64,000 bases of DNA from Bradyrhizobium embrapense. Its GTDB lineage: Bacteria; Pseudomonadota; Alphaproteobacteria; Rhizobiales; Xanthobacteraceae. This document shows positions 32,921-43,333 of this stretch, in pieces. A program made the position numbers and the translations under genes. The notes beneath the pieces are model-generated. The model saw only the letters and a list, made by a program, of their open reading frames with translations. It was not told where the DNA came from and did no database searches. The stretch is from NCBI RefSeq assembly GCF_001189235.2, contig NZ_LFIP02000010.1, forward strand, positions 23,109-87,108, written 5' to 3'. How positions within the stretch are numbered: the stretch's first letter is position 1; each line of letters starts with the position of its first letter.

Positions 32921-34198
32921 TCACACCACCCGCCGCCCCGCCCGCAGGGCGATCGGCCGCTGCACAAAATACATCGCGATCATCGAGATCATCGAGCTCG
33001 CCACGACGACGTAGCCGATCCGGTCGAAATGCAGCAGCGAGCCGTCCGCATTCTCTGCGACGATCGCGGCGGCGACCACCGATCCCAGGCCGCCAGACAA
33101 TTGCTGCACCGACGCTGAGATCGCGCTGAACGAGCCGCGCTGGCTGGCATCGGGGATCGCCGACATCAGCGCCTGCGAGGGGATCATGCGCGAGAAGATG
33201 CCGACGAACATCAGCACATTGACGATGATCGCGGTCAGCAGCGAGACGTGGCCGAGATGGGTGTAGATCAGCACCATGATGGCCGACACCACGCAGCCGA
33301 AGATGAAGGTCGGATATTTGCCGAACGCATCGCTGGCGCGGCCGACCAGCGGTCCCATCAGGATGCTGAACAGGCCGGAGACCAGATAGATCGTCGGCAG
33401 GTGGACGATGTCGATGCCGAGATTGTGCACGGTGAAGGCGCTGCCGAACGGCATCAGCATGAAGCCGCCGGTCGCCAGCAGCGTCGTCACCAGGAAGGCG
33501 AGCGTGTAGCGGGGCTGCGCGACGGTCGAGATCAGATGCTGGAACGGGTTGCGGTCGTGCTGAAGCTTGAGATGGCCGTCGACCGGCTCCATGACCAGCG
33601 CGATGGTGGCGATCGCCGCGATCGACAGGCCGACGATGGCGACGAAGCAGATGTGCCAATTCCAGTGATTGGCCAGGAAAAGCCCGGCCGGCACGCCGAG
33701 CACCTGGCTCGCGGCGAATGCGGTCTGGATGAAGCCCATCACCCGGCCGCGCAGACGCAGCGGAAACAGGTCGGTGACGATGGCGAGCACGACGGAGCCG
33801 ATCACGCCGCCGAACAGGCCGGTGACGATGCGGCCGAGCAGCAGCACATGGAAATTCTGCGCCAGCGCGCACAGCACGGTGCCGAGCGTGAAGCCGACAT
33901 AAAAGAACAACAACAGCCGCTTGCGGTCGAAGCGATCGGCAAAGCCGGCGGCGAGGATGCCGGAAATCCCGGCCGCGAAGGCGTAGGCCGACACCGCGAC
34001 GCCGAATTGCCCGGCCGTGATGTTGAGCGACGGCATCAGGATGGCGCCGAGCGGCGACATGATGATGAAGTCGAGGATCAGGGTGAATTGCGTGAACGCA
34101 AGCAGCGCGATCAGGAACGCTTGATAACGCGAGAAGCCGCGTTCCTGCGGCTCGGCGTCGATCGGCGCGGCGATGGTCTGGTCCGACATGAGGCTCAT
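32921..34198 (-). CDS. MFS transporter
   Basis: 425 residues with twelve predicted helices and the motif AGFADRFDRKRLLLFFYVGFT between helices 2 and 3. The layout (ALLAFTQFTLILDFIIMSPL at helix 1, AASQVLGVPAG at motif C) is that of the DHA1 family of drug or sugar-efflux carriers. It is transcribed toward tRNA-Leu. Start choice is between ATGs at 34198 and 34189. The substrate is unknown. Confidence 0.85.
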   Translation of the reverse strand: MSLMSDQTIAAPIDAEPQERGFSRYQAFLIALLAFTQFTLILDFIIMSPLGAILMPSLNITAGQFGVAVSAYAFAAGISGILAAGFADRFDRKRLLLFFYVGFTLGTVLCALAQNFHVLLLGRIVTGLFGGVIGSVVLAIVTDLFPLRLRGRVMGFIQTAFAASQVLGVPAGLFLANHWNWHICFVAIVGLSIAAIATIALVMEPVDGHLKLQHDRNPFQHLISTVAQPRYTLAFLVTTLLATGGFMLMPFGSAFTVHNLGIDIVHLPTIYLVSGLFSILMGPLVGRASDAFGKYPTFIFGCVVSAIMVLIYTHLGHVSLLTAIIVNVLMFVGIFSRMIPSQALMSAIPDASQRGSFSAISASVQQLSGGLGSVVAAAIVAENADGSLLHFDRIGYVVVASSMISMIAMYFVQRPIALRAGRRVV

Positions 34199-34554
34199 TT
34201 CTGAAGATGAGTAGGACGTGCGAGCGGCTGGGCACAGATAGGGCGCCATCCGTGGATTTCATCGGCGCGGACGCGCAAAAAATTATGCGGGACTGTGATC
34301 AAAAACCGCGAAACTCCCGCTCCTCCATATGGGTATTGCGAGGCCTCGGGTCATCCCATTGCCAATCGTTTGAATTGCGCGTGATCCAAATGCAACAGAG
34401 TTCACGCGATGCTGGGCAGCCGTGCCGGGATATGGCAAGAGCGGGGGCGTAACCCCTGGCTGAGCCGGCCGGCGACCGCCTATCCGCTCGCATCCCCGGC
34501 GTTTGGGGGCTAGTGTCGCCTGTCGAATCGATCCGAGACCCGAGGCCTTATTTC
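34199..34554. other. Intergenic region between divergent MFS and RNase D genes
   Basis: 356 bases with no supportable gene on either strand. It must hold both promoters. No strong hairpin, repeat or known operator could be picked out by eye. Confidence 0.5.
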
Positions 34555-35169
34555 ATGACCATCCGCCTGCATCGCGGCGACCTGCCCGATCTCACTCGCT
34601 ATACCGATTCCGTTGCGATCGACACCGAGACCATGGGACTGCATCCGCATCGTGACCGGCTCTGCGTGGTGCAGATGTCGAACGGCGACGGCACCGCCGA
34701 CGTGATCCAGATCCCGAAGGGCCACACCGACTCGCCGAACCTGAAGGCGCTGCTCGCCAACCCTGCGATCACCAAGATCTTTCATTTTGCGCGGTTCGAC
34801 GTCGCGGTGCTCTACAACACGTTCGGCGTGATGCCGGCGCCGGTCTATTGCACCAAGATCGCCTCGCGGCTCTCGCGCACCTATACCGACCGCCACGGCC
34901 TGAAGGACCTGGTGCGCGAGGTGCTGAACGTCGAGCTGTCGAAGCAGCAGCAGTCGAGCGACTGGGGTGCGCAAAGCCTCAGCGAAGCCCAGCTCGCCTA
35001 TGCCGCATCCGACGTGCTGCACCTGCATGCGTTGCGCGACAAGTTGAATGTGATGCTGGCGCGTGAGGGACGCACCGATCTCGCGAAGGCCTGCTTCGAC
35101 TTCCTGCCGACGCGTGCCAGGCTCGACCTCGACGGCTGGGAGGCCGAGGACATCTTCGCCCATTCGTGA
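34555..35169 (+). CDS. RNase D-like 3'-5' exonuclease
   Basis: 204 residues comprising only the DEDDy exonuclease domain: VAIDTETMG (Asp, Glu), FHFARFDVAVL (Asp) and YAASDVLHLHAL (Tyr, Asp). The HRDC RNA-binding domains of full RNase D (about 375 residues) are missing, so it is the short alphaproteobacterial type. It probably trims 3' ends of tRNA or other small RNA. The lptC-rpoN block follows. Confidence 0.92.
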   Translation: MTIRLHRGDLPDLTRYTDSVAIDTETMGLHPHRDRLCVVQMSNGDGTADVIQIPKGHTDSPNLKALLANPAITKIFHFARFDVAVLYNTFGVMPAPVYCTKIASRLSRTYTDRHGLKDLVREVLNVELSKQQQSSDWGAQSLSEAQLAYAASDVLHLHALRDKLNVMLAREGRTDLAKACFDFLPTRARLDLDGWEAEDIFAHS

Positions 35170-35339
35170 TTTCGCCCGTTAATGATGGGGCGCGAATTCG
35201 TCGCGGCGGGGCCGGTTCCGCCCCGTTTCGGCCAAACTGTTCACGCGTGGTCCCCCGCAGGGGCGCGACGCGAGGTCCGGGCTGCATAATCGGGCGGCTC
35301 CGGCTAGGATAGGGGCAATTTCGTGCCTCTGGAGCTCAG

Positions 35340-36086
35340 GTGAATTCGGTTCAGAATCCAGCCCAGAATCCCGGCTACGTCACGGGCCTCGAGGCGCGGT
35401 TTGCCGCCGCCGCACGGCACAGCCGCATGGTGCGGATCCTGCGCATCGCCGTGCCTGCGGTGGTTGGGCTGTCGATGGCCTCGATCATCTTCGTCTCGGT
35501 CTACAATCCATTCCGCGAGATGATCCCCAAGCTGCCGGTCGAGATGGACAATCTCGTCGTCTCCGGCACCAAGATCACGATGGAATCGCCGCACATCGCC
35601 GGCTTCTCGGCCGAGGGGCGGCCCTATGAGATGTGGGCCAAGGCGGCGATCCAGGACGTCACCGACCCCGATCATGTCGAGCTGAAGACGATCCGCGCCA
35701 AGGTGGCGCAGCAGGATGAGTCGACCGTGACGATGGATGCGCGCACCGGCTTCTTCGACAACAAGAAGCAGCTGCTCGACCTGCGCCAGGATATCTTCCT
35801 GCAGTCGTCCACCGGCTATGAAGCCAAGCTGACGCAGGCCTTCGTCGACATCAACAAGGGCAACGTGTCGTCGGACGAGCATGTCGACGTCAAATTGCTC
35901 CAGGGCACGCTGACATCGGACAGGCTCAGGATCTACAACAGCGGCGAGCTCGTGCGGTTCGAAGGCAATGTCGTGATGTATCTCGACAAGCTCGGCGACA
36001 ACAATGCGAGCGCGCCCGCCGAGCCCGCACCACCACCACCTCCTCCTGCGCCGCCGAAGGCGCGCAAATCCGCCAACACGAAATGA
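35340..36086 (+). CDS. lptC: LPS export ABC transporter periplasmic protein LptC
   Basis: 248 residues from a GTG: one membrane anchor (ILRIAVPAVVGLSMASIIFV, near residues 35-55) then a periplasmic beta-jellyroll (DNLVVSGTKITMESPHIAGF) typical of LptC/DUF1239. It receives LPS from the LptBFG extractor and passes it to LptA. A proline-rich tail (PPPPPPAPPKARK) is an addition to the usual domain. It overlaps lptA by ATGA. Confidence 0.93.
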   Translation: MNSVQNPAQNPGYVTGLEARFAAAARHSRMVRILRIAVPAVVGLSMASIIFVSVYNPFREMIPKLPVEMDNLVVSGTKITMESPHIAGFSAEGRPYEMWAKAAIQDVTDPDHVELKTIRAKVAQQDESTVTMDARTGFFDNKKQLLDLRQDIFLQSSTGYEAKLTQAFVDINKGNVSSDEHVDVKLLQGTLTSDRLRIYNSGELVRFEGNVVMYLDKLGDNNASAPAEPAPPPPPPAPPKARKSANTK

Positions 36087-36823
36087 ATTTGATGATGAGA
36101 CGCTTTCCGCACGGCATCGCAATTGCGGCCTTTCTGCTCGCGCTGTTCGCCGTGAACTACGCCGCGGCGCAGGGCTCGATGTCCGGTGTTCCCAACGCCA
36201 TGCAGGGCTTTTCGCAGAACCGCGACCAGCCGATCCAGATCGAGGCCGCCGCGCTCGAGATGCGCGACAAGAAGAAGGAGGCGACCTTCTCCGGCAATGT
36301 GAAGGTCGTGCAGGGCGATACCACCATGACCTCGAAGATCCTGGTGGTGTTCTACGAGGACAAGTCGACAGCGGCGCCGGCGCCGGCCGCGAGCGGCACC
36401 AAGGCTGCCGCCGCTCAGAAGGGCGCGCCGATGCAATCGGCGACCCCGGGCCCCGGCGGCGCGTCCTCGATCAAGCGACTGGAGGCGAAGGGCAATGTCG
36501 TCGTCACCCAGAAGGATCAGGTCGTCACCGGCGAGACCGCGATCTTCGACACCAAGACCAATCTGATCACCATGCTCGGCGGAGGCGGCGGCCAGGTGGT
36601 GCTGACCCAGTGCCAGAACGTGCTGCGCGGCGACCGCCTGCTGGTCGACATGACCACCGGCGTCTCGCGGGTGGAATCCGACAGCGGCAAGGTGCAGGGC
36701 CTGTTCATCCAGTCCCAGGGCGGCCAGAACGGCAAGGGCGGCTGCGGCACGCCGGCCGCCCCCGGCACGACCCCGGCAGCCCCGTCGCCGCTTCAACTTC
36801 TTCCGGGCAGCAAGCCGAAATAG
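36083..36823 (+). CDS. lptA: LPS-transport periplasmic bridge protein LptA/OstA
   Basis: 246 residues with signal peptide (FLLALFAVNYAAAQ) and OstA-like beta-jellyroll: QPIQIEAAALEMRDKKKEATF, GNVKVVQGDTTMTS and GNVVVTQKDQVVTGETAIFD. A 40-residue Ala/Pro/Gly-rich loop (near 90-130) interrupts the fold, and another low-complexity tail follows; both are longer than in E. coli LptA. It forms the LPS bridge across the periplasm. Confidence 0.92.
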   Translation: MNLMMRRFPHGIAIAAFLLALFAVNYAAAQGSMSGVPNAMQGFSQNRDQPIQIEAAALEMRDKKKEATFSGNVKVVQGDTTMTSKILVVFYEDKSTAAPAPAASGTKAAAAQKGAPMQSATPGPGGASSIKRLEAKGNVVVTQKDQVVTGETAIFDTKTNLITMLGGGGGQVVLTQCQNVLRGDRLLVDMTTGVSRVESDSGKVQGLFIQSQGGQNGKGGCGTPAAPGTTPAAPSPLQLLPGSKPK

Positions 36824-37087
36824 GCGCCGCAAAGTAAGCCTCACGTAAGGTGAAGTAGAATCAATAAGTTAGATAATATCTTGCGACCGCGAGGTTGAAG
36901 CGCGCGGGGCGAGACTGTATCTACTCCAGCGGCCCGGCCGGACGATGTGCCTTCGAGGGGGAGTTATGTCGGCCGGGACAGGGGCATCCATTCATTCAAG
37001 GCGCGGGTGATCGCGCTTTGCCGTGCGAATCGATCGGTCCGCAGGCAAGGTCGCGGGATCACCGTGAAAGGCTGAAGCGAAGCGGGG

Positions 37088-38074
<987 letters not shown>

Positions 38075-38164
38075 CCAAAATTTTGCGTCCGTCAAGCCGT
38101 GTACAAGCTTCACGGACTAAGATAAGCAAGAATCGAGCCAACTTTTAAGGTCGATCTTGCCTCC

Positions 38165-39820
38165 ATGGCACTGACGCAAAGACTAGAGTTCCGCCAGTCG
38201 CAGTCGCTGGTGATGACGCCGCAGCTGATGCAGGCGATCAAGCTGCTGCAACTGTCGAACCTGGATCTGTCGGCCTTTGTCGAGGAAGAGCTGGAACGCA
38301 ATCCGCTGCTCGAGCGGGCCGCAGACGGGCCGGAGCCACCGGTGGCGGGCGAGCCGGTGATGGAGCGGCCGGACTACGGCGATTCCAACGGTTCCAATAG
38401 CTACGGGGACGATGGCGACGCCTCTGACATGGCTGCAGGTTCGGGCGGCGAGGCCGGCTTTGAGCCCGGCCAGGAGGAATGGCTGAACCGCGACCTCGGC
38501 ACCCGAGCCGAGATCGAGCAGACGCTCGATACCAGGCTCGACAATGTGTTCGCCGAGGAACCGGCCGAAGCCGCCGCGCGCGCCGCGCAGGACGCAGCCC
38601 CGTCGGTCTATACCGAATGGGGCGGTGGGGCCTCCAGCGACGACGAATACAATCTCGAAGCCTTCGTGGCCGCCGAGCTGACGCTCGCCGACCACCTTGC
38701 CGAACAGCTCGCGGTGGCGTTCTCGGCGCCGGCGCAGCGCATGATCGGGCAGTACCTGATCGACCTGGTCGACGACGCCGGCTACCTGCCGGCCGACCTC
38801 GGCCAGGCCGCCGAGCGGCTCGGTGCCTCGCAGCAGGCGGTCGACGAGGTCCTCGCGGTGCTGCAGAAGTTCGATCCGCCGGGCGTGTGCGCGCGAAACC
38901 TGAGCGAGTGCCTGGCGATCCAGCTGCGCGAGCTCGATCGCTACGATCCGGCGATGCAGGCGCTGGTCGAGCATCTCGACCTGCTCGCCAAGCGCGACAT
39001 CGCGGCCCTGCGAAAGCTGTGCGGCGTCGACGACGAAGACATCACCGACATGATCGCCGAGATCCGCCGGCTCGATCCGAAGCCCGGGCTGAAGTTCGGC
39101 ACCGCGCGGACGCAGACCATGGTGCCCGACGTCTATGTGCGTCCGGGTCCCGACGGCGGCTGGCATGTCGAGCTCAACAGCGACACTCTGCCGCGCGTGC
39201 TGGTCAACCAGACCTATTACTCTGAGCTGTCGAAGACGATCCGCAAGGACGGGGACAAGTCGTACTTCACCGATTGCCTGCAGAACGCGACCTGGCTGGT
39301 GCGCGCGCTCGATCAGCGAGCCCGAACCATCCTGAAGGTCGCAACTGAAATCGTCCGCCAGCAGGATGGATTCTTCACCTATGGCGTCGCGCATCTGCGG
39401 CCGCTCAATCTGAAGGCGGTAGCGGATGCGATCCAGATGCATGAATCGACGGTGTCGCGCGTCACGGCCAACAAATACATGGCGACCAATCGCGGCAGTT
39501 TTGAATTGAAGTATTTTTTCACCGCGTCGATCGCTTCCGCCGACGGCGGAGAGGCGCATTCGGCCGAAGCGGTGCGTCACCACATCAAGCAGTTGATCGA
39601 CGGCGAGGCGCCGTCGGCGATCCTGTCCGACGACACGATCGTGGAACGTTTGCGCGCTTCGGGCATTGATATTGCCCGCCGCACCGTCGCGAAGTACCGC
39701 GAGGCGATGCGGATACCATCCTCGGTGCAGCGCCGCCGTGACAAACAGAGCATGCTCGGTAATGCCCTTTCGGCTCCTGCCTCCTCGCCCGACCGCTCGC
39801 GCGATACAGCCCCCGTTTAG
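38165..39820 (+). CDS. rpoN: RNA polymerase sigma-54 factor
   Basis: 551 residues: glutamine- and leucine-rich activator-response region I (MALTQRLEFRQSQSLVMTPQ), acidic region II (about 60-140), core-binding domain, helix-turn-helix (MHESTVSRVTANKYMATNRG) and the RpoN box ARRTVAKYRE near the C-terminus. It directs enhancer-dependent transcription of nitrogen fixation, assimilation and transport genes. Bradyrhizobium often carries two rpoN copies; this lptB-hpf-ptsN context is the usual chromosomal site. Confidence 0.97.
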   Translation: MALTQRLEFRQSQSLVMTPQLMQAIKLLQLSNLDLSAFVEEELERNPLLERAADGPEPPVAGEPVMERPDYGDSNGSNSYGDDGDASDMAAGSGGEAGFEPGQEEWLNRDLGTRAEIEQTLDTRLDNVFAEEPAEAAARAAQDAAPSVYTEWGGGASSDDEYNLEAFVAAELTLADHLAEQLAVAFSAPAQRMIGQYLIDLVDDAGYLPADLGQAAERLGASQQAVDEVLAVLQKFDPPGVCARNLSECLAIQLRELDRYDPAMQALVEHLDLLAKRDIAALRKLCGVDDEDITDMIAEIRRLDPKPGLKFGTARTQTMVPDVYVRPGPDGGWHVELNSDTLPRVLVNQTYYSELSKTIRKDGDKSYFTDCLQNATWLVRALDQRARTILKVATEIVRQQDGFFTYGVAHLRPLNLKAVADAIQMHESTVSRVTANKYMATNRGSFELKYFFTASIASADGGEAHSAEAVRHHIKQLIDGEAPSAILSDDTIVERLRASGIDIARRTVAKYREAMRIPSSVQRRRDKQSMLGNALSAPASSPDRSRDTAPV

Positions 39821-40005
39821 GTTACTTCTTGAGTATGGCTCCGTCCGAGTACGGAGCGGGCCATCCGCTCGTTGCGTTCGTGCCAAATCGGAATAGTCTC
39901 AACCTCTCCAGGCGAAGCGCCATCCAGACAGGGAGGTAACCGGAAGCCCAGCAAGCTCCACGCTCCTGCAAGAGTGATCGAGGCATCCAGCAATCGAGGC
40001 ATCAA

Positions 40006-40620
40006 ATGACCCTTCGAATCTCGGGAAAGAGCATCAGCATCGGCGAGGCGCTTCGCGCGCGCGTCAGCGAGCGCACCGACGAGGTCCTGCGAAAGTATTT
40101 TGATGGCAACTATTCTGGTCACATCACGCTGAGCAAGGATGGCTTTGGCTTCCGCACCGACTGCGCGCTGCATCTGGATTCCGGCATCACGCTGGAAGCC
40201 GAATCCAACGCCGCCGACGCCTATGCCAGCGCGGACGCCGCGCTCCTGATGATCGAGAAGCGGCTGCGCCGCTACAAGAGCCGGCTCAAGGACCGCTCGG
40301 CCCGCAAGGCCTATGCCGCGACCGCTGCGCTTGCCGAATTGAACGGCGCAGGCCTCAACAGCGCAGGCCTCGACGCGCCGAGCTACGTCATCGAGGCACC
40401 CGAGAACGAGGACGAGATCACCGAGTACAGCCCGGTGATCATTGCCGAGGCAACCACTGCGCTGAAGCGGCTGTCGGTCAGCGAAGCCGTGATGGAGCTC
40501 GATCTGACCGGTGCCTCCTGCCTGGTATTCCAGCATGGCGGCAGTGGCCGGTTGAACATCATATACCGCCGTACGGACGGCAATGTCGGCTGGGTCGATC
40601 CGCCGGCGGTGAGCCCCTGA
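40006..40620 (+). CDS. hpf: Ribosome hibernation-promoting factor, long form
   Basis: 204 residues. The N-terminal S30AE domain (MTLRISGKSISIGEALRARV, ending LRRYKSRLKDR near residue 105) blocks the decoding site of idle ribosomes. A linker and C-terminal dimerisation domain (SVSEAVMELDLTGASCLVF to GNVGWVDPP) mark the long form that makes 100S dimers. It lies between rpoN and ptsN as in most proteobacteria. Confidence 0.95.
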   Translation: MTLRISGKSISIGEALRARVSERTDEVLRKYFDGNYSGHITLSKDGFGFRTDCALHLDSGITLEAESNAADAYASADAALLMIEKRLRRYKSRLKDRSARKAYAATAALAELNGAGLNSAGLDAPSYVIEAPENEDEITEYSPVIIAEATTALKRLSVSEAVMELDLTGASCLVFQHGGSGRLNIIYRRTDGNVGWVDPPAVSP

Positions 40621-40850
40621 GGATAGTTGGCAGATGGCATTGACGTCCGAAGCCCGCCCTGCTTATGGTCCGCCGCCTCCGGCAATAAGGGGGCGGAACA
40701 GGGTTCGCAGGTGTTGGCACCGCCGATACGTTGGAGTAGAAGCCCTGCCAGCTGGACCCGGGCTAAGCCCGCATCCCACCTCAACTTCTTGACGCCGCCG
40801 CTGTAAAGCCTATTCGCAACCTGACGGTTCATTCACCTCGGAACGTCCCA

Positions 40851-41312
40851 ATGCCGATTACCGATCTGGTCGCACCCGAGGCGATACTTCCGGCTTTGAA
40901 AGTCATCAGCAAGAAGCAGGCGCTGCAGGAACTCGCGGCGCGTGCATCCGCGCTGACCGGGCAGAACGAACGCGCGATCTTTGAAGTGCTGCTGCAGCGC
41001 GAGAAGCTCGGCACCACGGCGGTCGGCTATGGCGTCGCCATTCCCCACGGCAAGCTGCCCAAGCTGGAGAAGCTGTTCGGCTTCTTCGCCCGCCTCGAGC
41101 GCCCGATCGATTTCGAGGCGATGGACGGCCAGCCGGTCGATCTGATCTTCCTGTTGCTGGCGCCGGAAGGCGCCGGCGCCGACCACCTCAAGGCGCTGGC
41201 GCGCATCGCCCGCCTGCTGCGCGACCAGGACGTCGCCAAGAAGCTGCGCGCCTCGCGCGACGCGCAGGCGATCTACTCGGTGCTCGCGCTGCCGCCGGCG
41301 AGCGCGGCGTAA
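40851..41312 (+). CDS. ptsN: PTS IIA-like nitrogen-regulatory protein
   Basis: 153 residues of the EIIA fold. The phosphorylated histidine is His66 in YGVAIPHGKLPKL. It belongs to the nitrogen-PTS relay (PtsP-NPr-EIIANtr), which links phosphoenolpyruvate and nitrogen status to K+ transport and other targets. There is a 230-base gap after hpf in which nothing was recognised. Confidence 0.96.
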   Translation: MPITDLVAPEAILPALKVISKKQALQELAARASALTGQNERAIFEVLLQREKLGTTAVGYGVAIPHGKLPKLEKLFGFFARLERPIDFEAMDGQPVDLIFLLLAPEGAGADHLKALARIARLLRDQDVAKKLRASRDAQAIYSVLALPPASAA

Positions 41313-41412
41313 TCAACCGCGTCAGCGAACTCGTTCGCGCAACTGTCACCGGAGCATGATCGATGCGCCACGTGATGACGCGCGCCAATGCGTCGTCGAC
41401 GTTCGAATTCCC

Positions 41413-41498
41413 GTAGCCCGGATGAAGCGAAGCGCAATCCGGGGCAAATCTCACGGCTGGCACGAGTCCCGGATTTCGCTGCGCTTCATGCGGGCTAC
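41413..41498. repeat. Dispersed GTAGCCCGGATG palindrome, copy 2
   Basis: Same architecture as the copies near 21.7 and 59.7 kb: GTAGCCCGGATGAAGCGAAG at the left and CTTCATGCGGGCTAC at the right. It lies between convergent ptsN and the TetR gene. Confidence 0.85.
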
Positions 41499-41522
41499 GA
41501 AGCTGTGTATGCCGCAATTCTC

Positions 41523-42161
41523 TCAGCAGATCGTCGGCAGCAGGCGACGGACTTCGTCGAGCAGATCGGGCACGGCCTTCTCGTCGCTGGCGAGGTGCCT
41601 GAGCAGCGCGCTCTGGAAAAGGCCGTCGAACAGCGCGTAGAGCGCGGCCGGAGACGATGCCGGCTTCCTGTTGCCGAGCTCTGCGTAGCGCGTGGCGATC
41701 CGCCAGATCATCGCTTCCAGGCTCTTGTCGATCTCGAGCACGTCCTTGCGAAACGCCGGCTCGAACATCGCCTGCGAGCGCAGATCGTACCAGAGCCGGT
41801 GCATGCGCGCTTCGTCGCGCAACGTCGCCGCGAGCTTGGCGAGAAAGCCTTCGGTCAGTTCGTCGCGGCTGCGCGCCGTCGTCACCACCTCGTCGTAGCG
41901 CGTCACGCATTTCGCCTTGTAGTGACGGACGCAGCAGCAGATCAGGTCGAGCTTGTCGCTGAAGTAGTAGTGAAACACGCCGTGCGTGAATGCGGAGTTC
42001 TGCGCGATCTCGCGCAGGCTGGTGCGCGCGAAGCCGAGTTCGCCAAGCGTTTCCAGCGCGGCTTCGGCAAGCTCGATGCGGCGGGCGTTGAACTTCTCGT
42101 CGCGCAGTGTCTCGGCTGCCACCGTCACGCGGTGGGCCGCTCCCGTCGCTTGCCGCGCCAT
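41523..42161 (-). CDS. TetR-family transcriptional regulator
   Basis: 212 residues: helix-turn-helix at about 25-70 (RIELAEAALETLGELGFART, SLREIAQNSAFTHGVFHYYF) and a ligand-binding helical domain with BetI-like features (RLWYDLRSQAMFEPAFRKDV). AGGAAAGG precedes the chosen ATG. It is divergent from the SDR/dehydrogenase genes, with two operator palindromes between, so it most likely represses them; the ligand may be an acyl-CoA (inference). Confidence 0.9.
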   Translation of the reverse strand: MARQATGAAHRVTVAAETLRDEKFNARRIELAEAALETLGELGFARTSLREIAQNSAFTHGVFHYYFSDKLDLICCCVRHYKAKCVTRYDEVVTTARSRDELTEGFLAKLAATLRDEARMHRLWYDLRSQAMFEPAFRKDVLEIDKSLEAMIWRIATRYAELGNRKPASSPAALYALFDGLFQSALLRHLASDEKAVPDLLDEVRRLLPTIC

Positions 42162-42244
42162 CTCGTGCCTTTCCTGTCTCTTCCCTCGAGCGAACTTATA
42201 CCGCGCAAACCGCGGCGCACTCCATCTCTTCACAATCATCCTCT

Positions 42245-42281
42245 TTGACACTTGTCAAATTCAGGCTTGACAAGTGTCAAG
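42245..42281. promoter_or_regulatory. Tandem operator palindromes for the TetR regulator
   Basis: Two inverted repeats, TTGACA-CT-TGTCAA (42245-42258) and CTTGACA-AG-TGTCAAG (42266-42281), are reverse complements of each other in core sequence and are centred 22 bases apart, about two helical turns. Each TTGACA can also be read as a -35 hexamer, so binding would block polymerase. Confidence 0.75.
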
Positions 42282-42494
42282 TTCCTGGACGAGGGTTGGT
42301 TCAATAATTTGGACAACCGTCAAGACGGCTGACCTAACGACATCAAGGAGGAAATGCACTGCCGGGCGCGCCAGCGTTGCGCCTCGCCGATGCCGGCCGC
42401 CGTCACCAATGCGCTGAGACCATGCGACCGCCGGCCCATGCCCGCGCCGTCCGCGGCACCAATCAAAATCACCAAGCAAAGGGAGGACTACGTC

Positions 42495-43298
42495 ATGAGT
42501 GGGAAGAGCCTTGAAGGTAGGAAAGCCCTGGTCACCGGCGGCGCCCGGGGGATTGGCGCGGCCATCGCGCAGGCGTTGGCGCGGTCCGGCGCCGCGGTCA
42601 TGATCGGAGATATTCTCGACGACGCCGGCAAGGCCAGCGCCGCCGAGGTCGCCAAGGCCGGGGTGAAGACCGGCTTCGTCAGGCTCGACGTCACCGACGA
42701 CGCGCAATGGGAGCGAGCCGCCGCCGCGACGGTCGAAACGCTGGGCGGCTTCGACATCTTGATCAACAATGCCGGCATCGAGATCACCTCGCTGGTCGCC
42801 GATATCAAGGCCGAGGATGCGCGCCGGATGTGCGAGGTCAACATCGTCGGCACCGTGCTCGGCATGAAGCACGCCTTCCGCGCGATGCGGCCGGGCGGAG
42901 CTGCGGGCAAGGGCGGCGCGGTCGTCAACATCGCCTCGGTCGCGGCGACGATCGCCTTTCCGAGCATCGCGGTCTATTCCGGTACCAAATCCGCGGTCGA
43001 TCGCATGACGCGGGTCGCCGCGATGGAAGCCGGCAAGCTCGGCTATGGGGTGCGGGTGAACTGCATCTATCCCGGCCTGATCCCGACCGACATGGGCCTG
43101 CAGCTCGCCCATGACATCGTGAAGATCGGTCTCGCGGCGGACGTCAATGCCGCGGTTGGCTCGGTGGTGGAGCAGACGCCGCTCGGCAAGCTCGCCGAGG
43201 TCTCCGACATCGCCGATGCCGCGGTGTTCCTGTGCTCGAACGAGGCCCGCTTCATCACCGGCATCGGTCTGCCGGTCGATGGCGGCATGGGCATGTAG
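42495..43298 (+). CDS. Short-chain dehydrogenase/reductase
   Basis: 267 residues with classic SDR motifs: ALVTGGARGIGAAIAQAL (NAD-binding), NNAGIE, and catalytic Ser-Tyr-Lys (IASVAATIAFPSIAVYSGTKSAV). GGGAGG is placed well ahead of the ATG. It is the first gene of the unit facing the TetR regulator. It probably oxidises a hydroxyl of a fatty or alicyclic acid derivative; no substrate is indicated. Confidence 0.9.
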   Translation: MSGKSLEGRKALVTGGARGIGAAIAQALARSGAAVMIGDILDDAGKASAAEVAKAGVKTGFVRLDVTDDAQWERAAAATVETLGGFDILINNAGIEITSLVADIKAEDARRMCEVNIVGTVLGMKHAFRAMRPGGAAGKGGAVVNIASVAATIAFPSIAVYSGTKSAVDRMTRVAAMEAGKLGYGVRVNCIYPGLIPTDMGLQLAHDIVKIGLAADVNAAVGSVVEQTPLGKLAEVSDIADAAVFLCSNEARFITGIGLPVDGGMGM

Positions 43299-43333
43299 CA
43301 AGAACGCGACAACACGCATTTCGGAGGAACGCA

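Noticed and set aside
34199..34554. Possible small RNA or riboswitch between the MFS and RNase D genes
   Set aside because: No strong hairpin, terminator or known conserved motif could be seen, so no call is made.
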